Notes: generated by a model not told the origin, from the sequence alone. Positions 39,326 to 47,802 are shown, numbered from the stretch's first letter. The stretch is DNA of 64,000 nucleotides from Pseudomonas putida (GCF_028682475.1 NZ_JANHLE010000015.1:62001-126000); one strand, 5' to 3'. Translations and numbers: made by a program.

Positions 39326-39491
39326 AGCGTGTGCCGGAGTAGCAGCGTATTACCGAACATTCATACCGCGCTTTTCGGGATAGGCGTGCGGCCATTGCTG
39401 CGGCCTGAAATGCGGATTTGCGGCGGCCAGGGCCGGAACCTGTCCTGGCGCCAATTTCAATTGAGCAAGGCAAAAGAGCACGGAGTATTCA

Positions 39492-40601
39492 ATGAAAACC
39501 ATCAGCCAGCGTGACAAAGATTTATTTGAAAACCTGTTCGTACTGGAACTTGCCAACAACCACTGGGGCAGGCTGGAACGCGGGCTGAAAATCATCCGTG
39601 ATCACGGTGCGATTGCGCGTTTCAACAACGTCAAGGCTGCCATCAAGCTGCAGTTCCGTGATGTCGATGAATTCATTCATCCTGATTTCAAAGGCAACTC
39701 TGACCTTCGCTATATCAAGAAAACCGAAGACACCAAGCTCAGCAAGGCTGAGTTTGCGCGCATGGTCGAGGAAATCAGGAATCTGAGTTGCATTCCCATG
39801 GCCACGCCGTTCGACGAGGCATCTGTTGATCTGTGTGTCGAATTCGACATGCCCATCCTCAAGATTGCCAGTTCCGACATGAACGACTGGCCGCTGATCG
39901 AGAAAATTGCATCTACGCGCCTCCCGACCATCATCTCCACCGGTGGGGCATCGGAAAAGGATCTGGATGACGTTGTCCGCTACTTTGAAAAGCGCGATAT
40001 CCCGTTGTCCATCAACCACTGCGTTTCGCTCTACCCCAGCGAGGACGACGAGCTGCATCTCGATCAGATCGACTACCTGCGTAATCGCTACCCTGGCCAT
40101 GTTATTGGCTTGTCCACCCACGAGTACCATGACTGGCATTCGTCCATGTTGATCTCCTACGGCAAGGGGGTGCGCACCTGGGAGCGGCACATCGACATCC
40201 AGTACGAAGGCGTCCCGGTTTCCAACTACTGCTCGTTACCGGAACAGTGTGACGCCTGGTACAAAGCCTTCCACAAGGCCAAGGAAATGTGCGGTGGCGT
40301 CAGTGCCAGCCGACGCATCATCTCGCGAAAGGAAACCGAATACCTCAATGCCCTGGTGCGTGGCGCCTATGCGCGCCGTGACTTGGAGCCTGGCTATGTG
40401 CTGGGCAGGGATGATTTCGAGAAAGACTTCTACCTCGCTATTCCCCTGCACAAGGGGCAACTGTCTTGTCGCGAGGTGATGAACGGTGAACGGCTGTTGC
40501 AGCCGATCAAAGCCAACGAACGTCTGACCATCGAGCATATCGACGGTCCTTACAGCGAAACTCCCGCCCTCAAAAATCTCATCCTGAGCCGGGGGCTCTG
40601 A
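39492..40601 (+). CDS. NeuB-like (N-acetylneuraminate synthase family) PEP-condensing enzyme
   Basis: 369 aa. NeuB TIM barrel with FVLELANNHWGRLERGLKII, AAIKLQFRDVDEF, IISTGGASEKDL, SINHCVSLYPSEDDELHLDQ, IGLSTHEYHDW and TWERHI, matching conserved PEP- and metal-binding segments. A C-terminal SAF/antifreeze-like domain follows (about 300-355, PGYVLGRDDFEKDFYLAIPL). Family members condense PEP with a hexosamine to form nonulosonic acids. No neuA-like CMP-transferase, epimerase or pse/leg gene is present, so the acceptor is probably not ManNAc. It is 2 bp upstream of the ThDP enzyme, hence co-translated; the two likely act on one sugar. Confidence 0.85.
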   Translation: MKTISQRDKDLFENLFVLELANNHWGRLERGLKIIRDHGAIARFNNVKAAIKLQFRDVDEFIHPDFKGNSDLRYIKKTEDTKLSKAEFARMVEEIRNLSCIPMATPFDEASVDLCVEFDMPILKIASSDMNDWPLIEKIASTRLPTIISTGGASEKDLDDVVRYFEKRDIPLSINHCVSLYPSEDDELHLDQIDYLRNRYPGHVIGLSTHEYHDWHSSMLISYGKGVRTWERHIDIQYEGVPVSNYCSLPEQCDAWYKAFHKAKEMCGGVSASRRIISRKETEYLNALVRGAYARRDLEPGYVLGRDDFEKDFYLAIPLHKGQLSCREVMNGERLLQPIKANERLTIEHIDGPYSETPALKNLILSRGL

Positions 40602-40603
40602 CC

Positions 40604-42448
40604 ATGACGCGTGTCGCCGAGCAAATCGCACAATGGCTGGTGCAGCAAGGGGTCGAGCAGGTTTTCACTGTCACCGGCGGTGGTGCCATGTTCCTCAATC
40701 AGGCGCTGGGAGGGCATCAAGGGCTGCGCTGCACTTTCATGCACCATGAGCAAGCTTGTGCGATGGCTGCCGAAGGCTACGCGCGCATTACCGGAAAACC
40801 GGCGGTGGTGATGCTGACCACGGGGCCAGGGTCTATCAACGCGCTCAACGGCGTGCATGGTGCGTTCACTGATTCCATCCCGATGATCGTCCTCTCGGGC
40901 CAGATCAAGCGAGAAACCTGCACCTCCTTCCGTGATGTACCAGGGCTGCGGCAACTGGGTGATCAGGAAGGCCCCACCATCGCGATGGCCAGTCCGGTCT
41001 GCAAGTACGCGCAGCTGGTGCGCTCTGAAAAAGACCTGGAAGTGATGTTGCCCAGGGCCTATGCCGAAGCAGTCGGTGGCCGCCCGGGCCCCGTGTGGCT
41101 CGACATTCCTCTGGATATCCAGCAATCCACGACTGCCATTGCCATACCCGCACCTGACTTGTCCAAGCTGCCTGCAGCCGAAGGTCTGCGCGCCGCCTGC
41201 CGGGATATCGCCGGCAAGTTGCTGCAATCGCATCGTCCGCTGATCCTGGGGGGCACGGGGGTGCGGCTTTCGCGTACCGAGAAGCGCCTTCTGGCGTTGA
41301 TCGAGCGCTACCGTATTCCACTGGCCACGGCCTGGACGCACGATCTGATCGCCTCGGACCACCCGCTGTTCGCCGGTCGGCCTGGGACCATTGGCACGCG
41401 AGCGGGCAATCTCTGCCTGCAGGCTGCCGACTTCGTCCTTGTATTGGGATCCCGACTGAACGTGCGCCAGACCAGTTACAACTGGCAGGCCTTCGCCAAG
41501 CATGCGTGGATCGCCCAGGTGGATATCGATGCGGCCGAGCTGGCCAAGCCCACCGTCCAGCCGCACTTGGGAGTGGCTGCCGATCTGGGTGATTTTCTCG
41601 ATGTGCTAGAGCAAGAGTTGGCGCGTATGTGCCTTCCTGATTTCGGTGCGTGGGTAGAGTGGTGCCAACACATCGGTGCCACCTATCGTGCTGCGGCAGA
41701 GCATCGTCAAATAGCAGGCGCTGCGCTCAACCCTTATGTGATGGTCGAGCGCATCTTTGGACAGATGCGCCCTGATGACATTGTCGTATGCGGTAATGCG
41801 TCTGCCTGCATCCTGCCGTTCCAGGTGGGTGGTCTGAAAAAAGACCAGCGTTTGTTCAGTAACTCAGGCTCTGCCTCCATGGGCTACGACCTGCCTGCCG
41901 CCATTGGCGCCGCGACGGCCGCTCAAGCGCAAGGGGGGCAGCGCGTGATCTGCTTTGCGGGGGACGGCAGCCTGCAAATGAACATCCAGGAACTGCAGAC
42001 GCTGAAAACCATCGGCGTCAATGTGATCGTGATCGTGCTCAACAATCGCGGTTATCTGTCGATCTGGCAGACCCACGAGAACTTCTTTGGCCGGGTCATC
42101 GGTGCTACGCCGGAGTCGGGGGTGGAGTTCCCCGACTTTACCGCTGTGGCCCGTGCCTATGGGCTGCGTGCCGAGTCCATAGCATCGGAAGACGATCTGG
42201 GCAGGCTGGATAGCCTGCTGGAAACCGACGGGCCACTGCTGATCGATCTGCATGTCGATCCACGACAGGAGTTCGTGCCACGCATCAAGTCTCGTGTCGA
42301 TGCACAAGGCGCTTTCGTCACCCCGGAACTTGACGATATGCACCCGTTCCTGGAGCAGACCGTGCTGGAGCAGATCCGCAGTGAGGCCCTGGCGATACGC
42401 GCGCGTTCCTGTTCAACAGACGATTCCGAGGCCCGCACCAATGGCTGA
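40604..42448 (+). CDS. ThDP-dependent acetolactate-synthase-like enzyme, YerE-like candidate for sugar C-branching
   Basis: 614 aa, full three-domain AHAS fold. Catalytic glutamate in HHEQACAMAAEGYAR (Glu49); central FAD/DHS domain (RPLILGGTGVRLS, AADFVLVLGSRLN); ThDP motif FAGDGSLQMNIQELQT ending in VLNNRGYLS (GDG-N24-NN). No small regulatory subunit gene is adjacent. Together with rfbFGH and a sugar SDR this matches yersiniose A synthesis, where YerE decarboxylates pyruvate and adds the two-carbon unit to C4 of CDP-4-keto-3,6-dideoxyglucose. About 45 extra C-terminal residues are not seen in typical AHAS. Substrate is inferred from context, not proven. The gene overlaps the FkbM gene by 8 bp. 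Confidence 0.8.
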   Translation: MTRVAEQIAQWLVQQGVEQVFTVTGGGAMFLNQALGGHQGLRCTFMHHEQACAMAAEGYARITGKPAVVMLTTGPGSINALNGVHGAFTDSIPMIVLSGQIKRETCTSFRDVPGLRQLGDQEGPTIAMASPVCKYAQLVRSEKDLEVMLPRAYAEAVGGRPGPVWLDIPLDIQQSTTAIAIPAPDLSKLPAAEGLRAACRDIAGKLLQSHRPLILGGTGVRLSRTEKRLLALIERYRIPLATAWTHDLIASDHPLFAGRPGTIGTRAGNLCLQAADFVLVLGSRLNVRQTSYNWQAFAKHAWIAQVDIDAAELAKPTVQPHLGVAADLGDFLDVLEQELARMCLPDFGAWVEWCQHIGATYRAAAEHRQIAGAALNPYVMVERIFGQMRPDDIVVCGNASACILPFQVGGLKKDQRLFSNSGSASMGYDLPAAIGAATAAQAQGGQRVICFAGDGSLQMNIQELQTLKTIGVNVIVIVLNNRGYLSIWQTHENFFGRVIGATPESGVEFPDFTAVARAYGLRAESIASEDDLGRLDSLLETDGPLLIDLHVDPRQEFVPRIKSRVDAQGAFVTPELDDMHPFLEQTVLEQIRSEALAIRARSCSTDDSEARTNG

Positions 42449-43577
42449 CACGACGACATATAGCGCCACTGATTTTTTTACCCTGCGTGACCAGGCAAGT
42501 GACTTGCCGCGCGTCCACATCGAGCCGGGCCGGCGCATCTGGATTTTCGGTGCCGGGAACTTTGGTCGCAGCCTTGCAACGGCTATGCAGGCACAGGGTG
42601 TTGTCGTTGAAGGTTTTGTTGAAACGTCTCCTCGCGTTACTTCGGCACTTGGTTTGCCAGTGTTGAACTGGAACCAGCTTGCGAATGAGCATCCACAGGC
42701 GCAACTCGCGCTCGGTATCTTCAATCGTGACACCCCTTACAACGAGTTGTTAAGCCTTGTAGCCCGTGCCGGTTTTGCTCCGCCATTGATGCCCTGGATG
42801 CTCTATGAGCAATTCTCCCAGGCGCTGGGGTGGCGCTTCTGGTTGAGTGCTCGCTCCTTTCTTCTGGAGGCGATGGGTAGAATTGCCAGCGTTGCCGAGG
42901 CATTGGCGGATCAGGAAAGCAGGAAAACGCTGTATCGCATGTGCGCTTTTCGCCTTGGACTGGATATCGAGTACTCCAGCTTCTTGTCCAGTGATACCTG
43001 GTATTTCAATGAGCTGACCTTGCCCGCCTTGCGGGGGCGCGACATTACTTATGTGGATTGTGGCGCCTACGATGGCGATAGCTACGAAGAGTTGATCGGA
43101 CACCCGCAGATCTCTTGCAAGCAGGCTTTTCTGCTGGAGCCCGATCCGCAGAATTTTTCCCGTCTGGTTAGCCAGGTGGCGCTCAAGCAAAGCAATGCGG
43201 TGTGCTTGCCGATGGCGGCCGCCGAGGCCTACAGCATCCTGACATTCAATGCCGGGCAAGGGGAGGCCTGTTCCATCAGTCATGAGGGCGGTGGAACGTC
43301 CATTGCGGCGGTGGCGCTGGATCAGCTGTTGCCCGGCATGCCCGTTGATCTCATCAAGCTCGACGTGGAAGGTGCGGAGGCCCAGGTATTGCGTGGAGCC
43401 GAACAGATCATCCGGCGCAGCCGCCCGGTGCTGATCGTGTCGCTGTACCATAACCCGCAGGACCTTTGGGTGTTGCCGGAGTTGCTGTTCGATCTCTGCC
43501 CCGACTACCGGTTTTATATCCGGCAGCATGCTCCTAACACGTTTGAATCCGTCTTGTACGCAGTGCCCAATCCATGA
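42441..43577 (+). CDS. FkbM-family methyltransferase with N-terminal Rossmann-like domain
   Basis: 378 aa from ATG 42441. Residues about 25-130 form a nucleotide-binding-like fold (RRIWIFGAGNFGRSLATAMQ, then GVVVEGFVE, NWNQLANEHP), similar to domains preceding sugar-modifying enzymes. The C-terminal half is an FkbM SAM-dependent O-methyltransferase: ITYVDCGAYDGDSYEELIGH as the SAM motif, then LLEPDP and VDLIKLDVEGAEAQVLRGAE. It probably O-methylates the sugar or glycan. Overlaps the preceding gene by 8 bp and the following one by 4 bp, so it belongs to one translational unit with the ThDP enzyme and the SDR. Confidence 0.85.
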   Translation: MADTTTYSATDFFTLRDQASDLPRVHIEPGRRIWIFGAGNFGRSLATAMQAQGVVVEGFVETSPRVTSALGLPVLNWNQLANEHPQAQLALGIFNRDTPYNELLSLVARAGFAPPLMPWMLYEQFSQALGWRFWLSARSFLLEAMGRIASVAEALADQESRKTLYRMCAFRLGLDIEYSSFLSSDTWYFNELTLPALRGRDITYVDCGAYDGDSYEELIGHPQISCKQAFLLEPDPQNFSRLVSQVALKQSNAVCLPMAAAEAYSILTFNAGQGEACSISHEGGGTSIAAVALDQLLPGMPVDLIKLDVEGAEAQVLRGAEQIIRRSRPVLIVSLYHNPQDLWVLPELLFDLCPDYRFYIRQHAPNTFESVLYAVPNP

Positions 43578-44545
43578 ACGTGCTGCTGACAGGCGGGACT
43601 GGCTTTTTTGGGCGAGCGCTGCTGCGCCATTGGCTGGCATCGGTCGAGGCGGGCGAACAAGTACCTGCGGTCACGGTGTTGAGCCGGTCACCGCAGGGTT
43701 TCCTGGCGCGGTACCCCGAGTTTGCCGGTCAGCCGTGGCTGTGCCTGCATCAGGGCGACATCCTGGAGCCGGCTTCGCTGCCCGGGACGGGCGGTTTTAC
43801 GCACGTGCTTCACGCCGCTGCGGATTCTACGGCAGGTCCGAAGCTTAGCCCTCTGCAGCGGTATACCCAGATCGTTGACGGTACCCGTCACCTGCTGGAC
43901 TATGCCGCCACTCATCGAATCCCGCGCTTTCTGCTGACCAGTTCCGGTGGTGTCTATGGCCCCCAGCCAGCGGACATGGACGCCATCTGTGAGCATTACA
44001 ACGCGATTCCGGACCCGCTCGATGCAGCGCATGCCTACAGCGTCGCCAAGCGCTGCGCCGAGCATCTGTGTGCCCTGTACCAGCAACAGTATGGTCTGCA
44101 GGTCGTTATTGCCCGCTGTTTCGCCTTCGTGGGTCGCGATCTGCCGCTGGACGCGCATTTCGCCATCGGCAACTTTATCCGGGATGCTATCGCCGCACCG
44201 TCTATCACGGTCAATGGCGACGGAACGCCGGTGCGCTCCTACATGGATCAGCGCGATCTGGCCCACTGGCTCGACGTTCTCCTGCGCCATGGTCAGGCCG
44301 GACAGGCCTACAACGTCGGCTCGGACGTGGCTGTCACGATTGGCGAGCTCGCGCATCTGGTGCGCGACATATTGGCACCGCAAAAGCCTGTACGCATCGC
44401 CTGCGGCGTGGCGGCGGCCGGGAGTTTCCGTAATCGCTATGTACCCTCCATTCACAGGGCACGCATCGAACTGGGGTTGCGGCTGCAATATACCCTCGCA
44501 GAGTCGATCCGAAATGCTGCCGGGCAGGCACGGCCCGTTGGCTGA
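43574..44545 (+). CDS. NAD(P)-dependent sugar-nucleotide epimerase/reductase (SDR), YerF-like candidate
   Basis: 323-aa extended short-chain dehydrogenase: VLLTGGTGFFGRALLRHWL (TGxxGxxG), VLHAAADST, LLTSSGGVYG, and catalytic YSVAKRCAEHL (Tyr-x3-Lys). The C-terminal half has the substrate-binding GTPVRSYMDQRDLA and AYNVGSDVAVTIGEL of UDP/CDP-sugar enzymes. In the proposed yersiniose-like pathway it would reduce the branched ketone after the YerE step; an epimerase role is the alternative. Start ATG overlaps the previous stop. Confidence 0.85.
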   Translation: MNVLLTGGTGFFGRALLRHWLASVEAGEQVPAVTVLSRSPQGFLARYPEFAGQPWLCLHQGDILEPASLPGTGGFTHVLHAAADSTAGPKLSPLQRYTQIVDGTRHLLDYAATHRIPRFLLTSSGGVYGPQPADMDAICEHYNAIPDPLDAAHAYSVAKRCAEHLCALYQQQYGLQVVIARCFAFVGRDLPLDAHFAIGNFIRDAIAAPSITVNGDGTPVRSYMDQRDLAHWLDVLLRHGQAGQAYNVGSDVAVTIGELAHLVRDILAPQKPVRIACGVAAAGSFRNRYVPSIHRARIELGLRLQYTLAESIRNAAGQARPVG

Positions 44546-44605
44546 GTCGCCGCCGCACAGCCCATGGACATTCCATCATTCATCCGGTGTTTCAGGAACG
44601 AAAAC

Positions 44606-45523
44606 ATGATCAACGACTTTCCGTCCTCGCTGCAGCGTGAACACATCGCAACGCAATGTGTTTGCTGTGGCAGCACCGCGTTGCAAAAGTCTCCGGCCAT
44701 CCTCATGCCGTTTGTTTCACACCGGGCTCTGGGTTGGCCGCCTGTGGTTATCGACGCCGAATGGGGGCTGCAAACCATTCCTCAGGGAATGGCTTACTGC
44801 GTGTGCAATACGCTTCACTGCGTGCGTTGCGAATTTCTGTTTCTTGATATCCGCTTCAGTGATCGCGAGATGCAGCAGTTGTATGACGGCTATTACGGTG
44901 AAAAATATGAGGCGCTACGTGAACATTATGAGCCTGGATTTCGCGAGCGGAATAAAACACTGACAACGCCAAGTGAGTATATCGAGCTGACAAGGGGCTT
45001 CATTCTTCAGCATGCGACGCCGACCCGCATCCTGGATTGGGGTGGGGGAGATGGCATGAATACCCCGTTCAAGGGGCAAGGGTACGACACGGATATCTTC
45101 GATATCGACAAAAAGCCAACCGTGCCGGGCACTCGTGGCGTGTCGAAGGAAGAGCTCGGCACGTCCAATTACGACTTGATCGTTTGTCGCCATGTTCTTG
45201 AACATGTTCCCTATCCGTCGGATGCTCTAGGGGAAATACATCAATGTATGCGCGATGACACCTTGCTTTACATCGAGGTGCCGCATGAAGCGCTGATGGT
45301 GGGTCTTGACGAACTCTCAGCCGGGAAGAAGCGACATTGGCACGAGCACATCAACTTTTTTTCGATTGAAGCCCTCAATAATTTGTTTGGCGCCTGTGGG
45401 TTTACGGTCTTGAACATTCAGTCAACCCCGGTCGTGAGTGATGCAAGGTTGAGCTCGGCATCCCGCATCCTGCAAGCGGTGGTGAAAAAAGCCAAGCCAG
45501 CCACTCAGGCAGATATCAGGTAG
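44606..45523 (+). CDS. Class I SAM-dependent methyltransferase with N-terminal cysteine motif
   Basis: 305 aa from ATG 44606 (AGGAACG upstream). The N-terminus has CVCCGS (about 18-23) and a second cysteine cluster CVCNTLHCVRCEF (about 66-78), suggesting a zinc-binding module as in sugar C-methyltransferase relatives. The catalytic part has RILDWGGGDGMNTPF (SAM motif I), then DLIVCRHVLEHVPYPSDALG and YIEVPHEAL, typical of Methyltransf_23 proteins. It probably methylates the island's sugar or glycan; O- versus C-specificity is undetermined. It follows the SDR by 60 bp. Confidence 0.8.
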   Translation: MINDFPSSLQREHIATQCVCCGSTALQKSPAILMPFVSHRALGWPPVVIDAEWGLQTIPQGMAYCVCNTLHCVRCEFLFLDIRFSDREMQQLYDGYYGEKYEALREHYEPGFRERNKTLTTPSEYIELTRGFILQHATPTRILDWGGGDGMNTPFKGQGYDTDIFDIDKKPTVPGTRGVSKEELGTSNYDLIVCRHVLEHVPYPSDALGEIHQCMRDDTLLYIEVPHEALMVGLDELSAGKKRHWHEHINFFSIEALNNLFGACGFTVLNIQSTPVVSDARLSSASRILQAVVKKAKPATQADIR

Positions 45524-45597
45524 CCAGCAGTCGTCGAGCCAGGCACGGGTCTGGCTTGATGCCGGGTGAGCGGAATGGGAGAAAAGCGGGCGTTACG

Positions 45598-45627
45598 TTG
45601 CCGTGTCGGCCACTTTGGCCGTATAAC
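45598..45627 (+). promoter_or_regulatory. Possible sigma-70 promoter for the KAS III-like gene
   Basis: TTGCCG and TATAAC are separated by 18 bases in the 234-bp gap upstream of the KAS III-like gene. Only 4 of 6 and 5 of 6 consensus matches, so this is a weak call. The rest of the gap shows no other feature. Confidence 0.35.
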
Positions 45628-45757
45628 CGTGACTTAGCAGTCGGAAAGTGCATCTCTTATCTATCGAGTCAGCGGGCAGCCACGTCGACGAGGCTTGCCA
45701 GGCCTGCGCAGCAGGGCCTGATCCCGCAATATCCGCTATGTCTACCGGGAAGCGACA

Positions 45758-46693
45758 ATGATTGGCATTAAAAGCATCGCCAGTTTCGTACCTGTGGAGG
45801 GTGTCGACAACTACGCCCAAGGTGCGAAATTCGGTAAGGATCAAGAATTCATCTTCGGCAAGATCGGTTCCACGTTCTTGCCGCGCAAGGACGCTACCCA
45901 GGAAACCTCCGATCTCTGTGTCGAGGCAGCTAAAGCGTTGTTCGCCGCCAACCCATCGCTGGACATGTCGTCAATCGATGCGCTGATCGTCGTCACCCAG
46001 AATGGCGATGCCGAAGGGCTGCCGCACACCGCAGCCATCGTTCAGCAAAAGCTCGGCCTGCCGACCCATATTGCAGCGTTCGATATCTCTCTTGGCTGCT
46101 CCGGATATGTGTACGGCATCTACGCGATGAAGGGCTTCATGGAAGCTGCGGGCTTGAAAAACGGCCTGCTGATCACTGCTGACCCCTACTCGAAGATCGT
46201 TGACCCGGAAGACCGCAACACCACCATGCTGTTCGGTGATGCCGCCACTGCGACCTGGATGGGTGAGGGCGCGCCTTGGCAATTGGGCAAGTCACTGTTT
46301 GGCAGCGATGGGGCGGGGGCGGAGCACCTGCGTACGACCGAGGGCAAGTTCTTCATGAACGGTCGCCAGGTCTACAACTTCGCGCTGGTCAAGGTGCCGG
46401 CGCACCTGCAGCAGCTGCTCGAAGCCAGCCAGCTGCAACCTGAGGATATCGACCTTTATTGCCTGCATCAGGGGAGCGCGGCGATTGTCGATGCAGTGTC
46501 CCTGCGCTTCAATGAAGGCAAACAGCGGGAAAAGTTCGTCAAGGACATGGTTGAGACCGGTAATACCGTATCGTCCAGCATCCCGTTGCTGCTGGAGAAG
46601 CACGTGCTTGGTTCGCAGCACAAGCGCGTCGCCTTGAGCGGCTTTGGTGTGGGGTTGTCGTGGGGCTCTGCGATCATCGAGCGATGCGACTGA
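45758..46693 (+). CDS. Beta-ketoacyl-ACP synthase III-like enzyme
   Basis: 311 aa, thiolase fold. The KAS III triad is visible: Cys114 in DISLGCSGYVYG, His237 in YCLHQGS and Asn269 in ETGNTVSSSIP. Housekeeping FabH has HQAN instead of HQGS, so this is a divergent paralogue. KAS III-like genes occur in flagellin glycosylation islands of P. syringae and P. aeruginosa, where they are thought to make a short acyl group for the sugar. No acyl carrier or acyltransferase is adjacent. An orthologue sits just before fliC in P. putida KT2440 as I recall. A terminator follows. Confidence 0.88.
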   Translation: MIGIKSIASFVPVEGVDNYAQGAKFGKDQEFIFGKIGSTFLPRKDATQETSDLCVEAAKALFAANPSLDMSSIDALIVVTQNGDAEGLPHTAAIVQQKLGLPTHIAAFDISLGCSGYVYGIYAMKGFMEAAGLKNGLLITADPYSKIVDPEDRNTTMLFGDAATATWMGEGAPWQLGKSLFGSDGAGAEHLRTTEGKFFMNGRQVYNFALVKVPAHLQQLLEASQLQPEDIDLYCLHQGSAAIVDAVSLRFNEGKQREKFVKDMVETGNTVSSSIPLLLEKHVLGSQHKRVALSGFGVGLSWGSAIIERCD

Positions 46694-46708
46694 CAGTCGT
46701 ATGCAATG

Positions 46709-46743
46709 AAAAACGCCGCCGTTTCCCGGGCGGCGTTTTTATT
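46709..46743 (+). terminator. Terminator after the KAS III-like gene
   Basis: Stem AAACGCCGCC with GGGCGGCGTTT, 6- to 7-base loop, then TTTTATTT. It insulates fliC from the glycosylation island. Confidence 0.88.
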
Positions 46744-46844
46744 TGTGGCTCATCTGCAGGATGCTCCTGCAGTAAAGGGGGAGGTCAGAAGCCCCCGATT
46801 TCATTGGGGTGGCAGGATGCCAGTAATTTTTTTTGAAAATCCGC

Positions 46845-46871
46845 TAAAGCAACCCGCCCTGACGACGATAA
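46845..46871 (+). promoter_or_regulatory. Sigma-28 (FliA) promoter of fliC
   Basis: TAAAGCAA, 11 bases, GACGATAA: correct spacing and 12 of 16 consensus positions, 82 bp upstream of the fliC ATG. Confidence 0.85.
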
Positions 46872-46953
46872 CTACTACGAAGGTTCTCTGTGCCACCCTC
46901 GGCGAATTGCCAAGGCCGGAAGCCGTAGTACCCAATCCAACGAGGAATTCGTC

Positions 46954-47802
46954 ATGGCTTTGACCGTTAACACCAACACCACCTCTCTGGGCGTTCAGAA
47001 AAACCTGAACCGTGCTTCCGATGCACTGAGCACCTCGATGACCCGTCTGTCTTCCGGCCTGAAAATCAACAGCGCCAAAGACGACGCTGCCGGCCTGCAG
47101 ATCGCTACCCGTATGACCTCGCAGATCCGCGGTCAGACCATGGCAATCAAAAACGCCAACGACGGTATCTCGATCGCCCAGACCGCTGAAGGCGCGATGC
47201 AAGAGCAGACCAACATTCTGCAGCGTATGCGTGAGCTGGCTGTTCAATCGCGAAACGACTCCAACAGCTCCAACGACCGTGACGCGCTGAACAAAGAGTT
47301 CCAGTCGATGGCTGCGGAACTGACCCGTATCGCTCAGTCCACTCAGCTCAACGGCAAGAACCTGCTCGACGGTTCGGCCAGCACCATGACCTTCCAGGTT
47401 GGCTCCAACACCGGTGGCATGAACCAGATCGACATCGACCTGAGCGCCAAGTTCACCGCCAGCGACCTGGGTATTACCAGCGCCATCACCATCACCGGTG
47501 CTACCAGCTCCGCTGCCGAAGCCAGCTTCAGCGCCGCTGTTTCGGCGATCGACAACGCTCTGCAGAAGATCAACACCAGCCGTGCTGACCTCGGTGCTGC
47601 ACAAAACCGTCTGACCAGCACCATCAACAACCTGCAGAACATCAACGAAAACGCCGAAGCTGCTCGTGGCCGCGTTCAGGACACCGACTTCGCTGCTGAA
47701 ACTGCCCAGCTGACCAAGCAGCAGACTCTGCAACAGGCTTCGACTTCGATTCTGTCCCAGGCTAACCAGCTGCCATCCGCCGTACTGAAACTGCTTCAGT
47801 AA
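46954..47802 (+). CDS. fliC: Flagellin, short type
   Basis: 282-aa filament subunit. The N-terminal D0/D1 reads VNTNTTSLGVQKNLNRASDA, then RLSSGLKINSAKDDAAGLQI and the QRMRELAVQS motif recognised by TLR5 in related flagellins. The C-terminus is RGRVQDTDFAAETAQLTKQQ followed by ILSQANQLPSAVLKLLQ. The surface-exposed centre (about 165-195) is very short, so the filament has essentially no D2/D3. Codon use is biased to highly expressed codons. The upstream island suggests it is glycosylated on Ser/Thr of the short central part. RBS GAGGAA lies upstream. Confidence 0.98.
   Translation: MALTVNTNTTSLGVQKNLNRASDALSTSMTRLSSGLKINSAKDDAAGLQIATRMTSQIRGQTMAIKNANDGISIAQTAEGAMQEQTNILQRMRELAVQSRNDSNSSNDRDALNKEFQSMAAELTRIAQSTQLNGKNLLDGSASTMTFQVGSNTGGMNQIDIDLSAKFTASDLGITSAITITGATSSAAEASFSAAVSAIDNALQKINTSRADLGAAQNRLTSTINNLQNINENAEAARGRVQDTDFAAETAQLTKQQTLQQASTSILSQANQLPSAVLKLLQ

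Noticed and set aside
39492-40601. True sialic, pseudaminic or legionaminic acid synthase
   Set aside because: None of the partner enzymes (epimerase/dehydratase pair for UDP-GlcNAc, aminotransferase, CMP-transferase) is in the window.
40604-42448. Housekeeping acetolactate synthase large subunit (ilvB/ilvI)
   Set aside because: No small regulatory subunit gene follows and the gene is embedded in a sugar operon; a YerE-like role fits better, though not proven.
45556-45771. Small plus-strand open frame of 71 codons between the methyltransferase and the KAS III-like gene
   Set aside because: No RBS, Arg/Cys-rich random composition, and it overlaps the KAS III-like start and a possible promoter.
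45758-46693. Housekeeping FabH
   Set aside because: HQGS replaces HQAN and the gene is next to fliC, not in a fatty-acid synthesis cluster.
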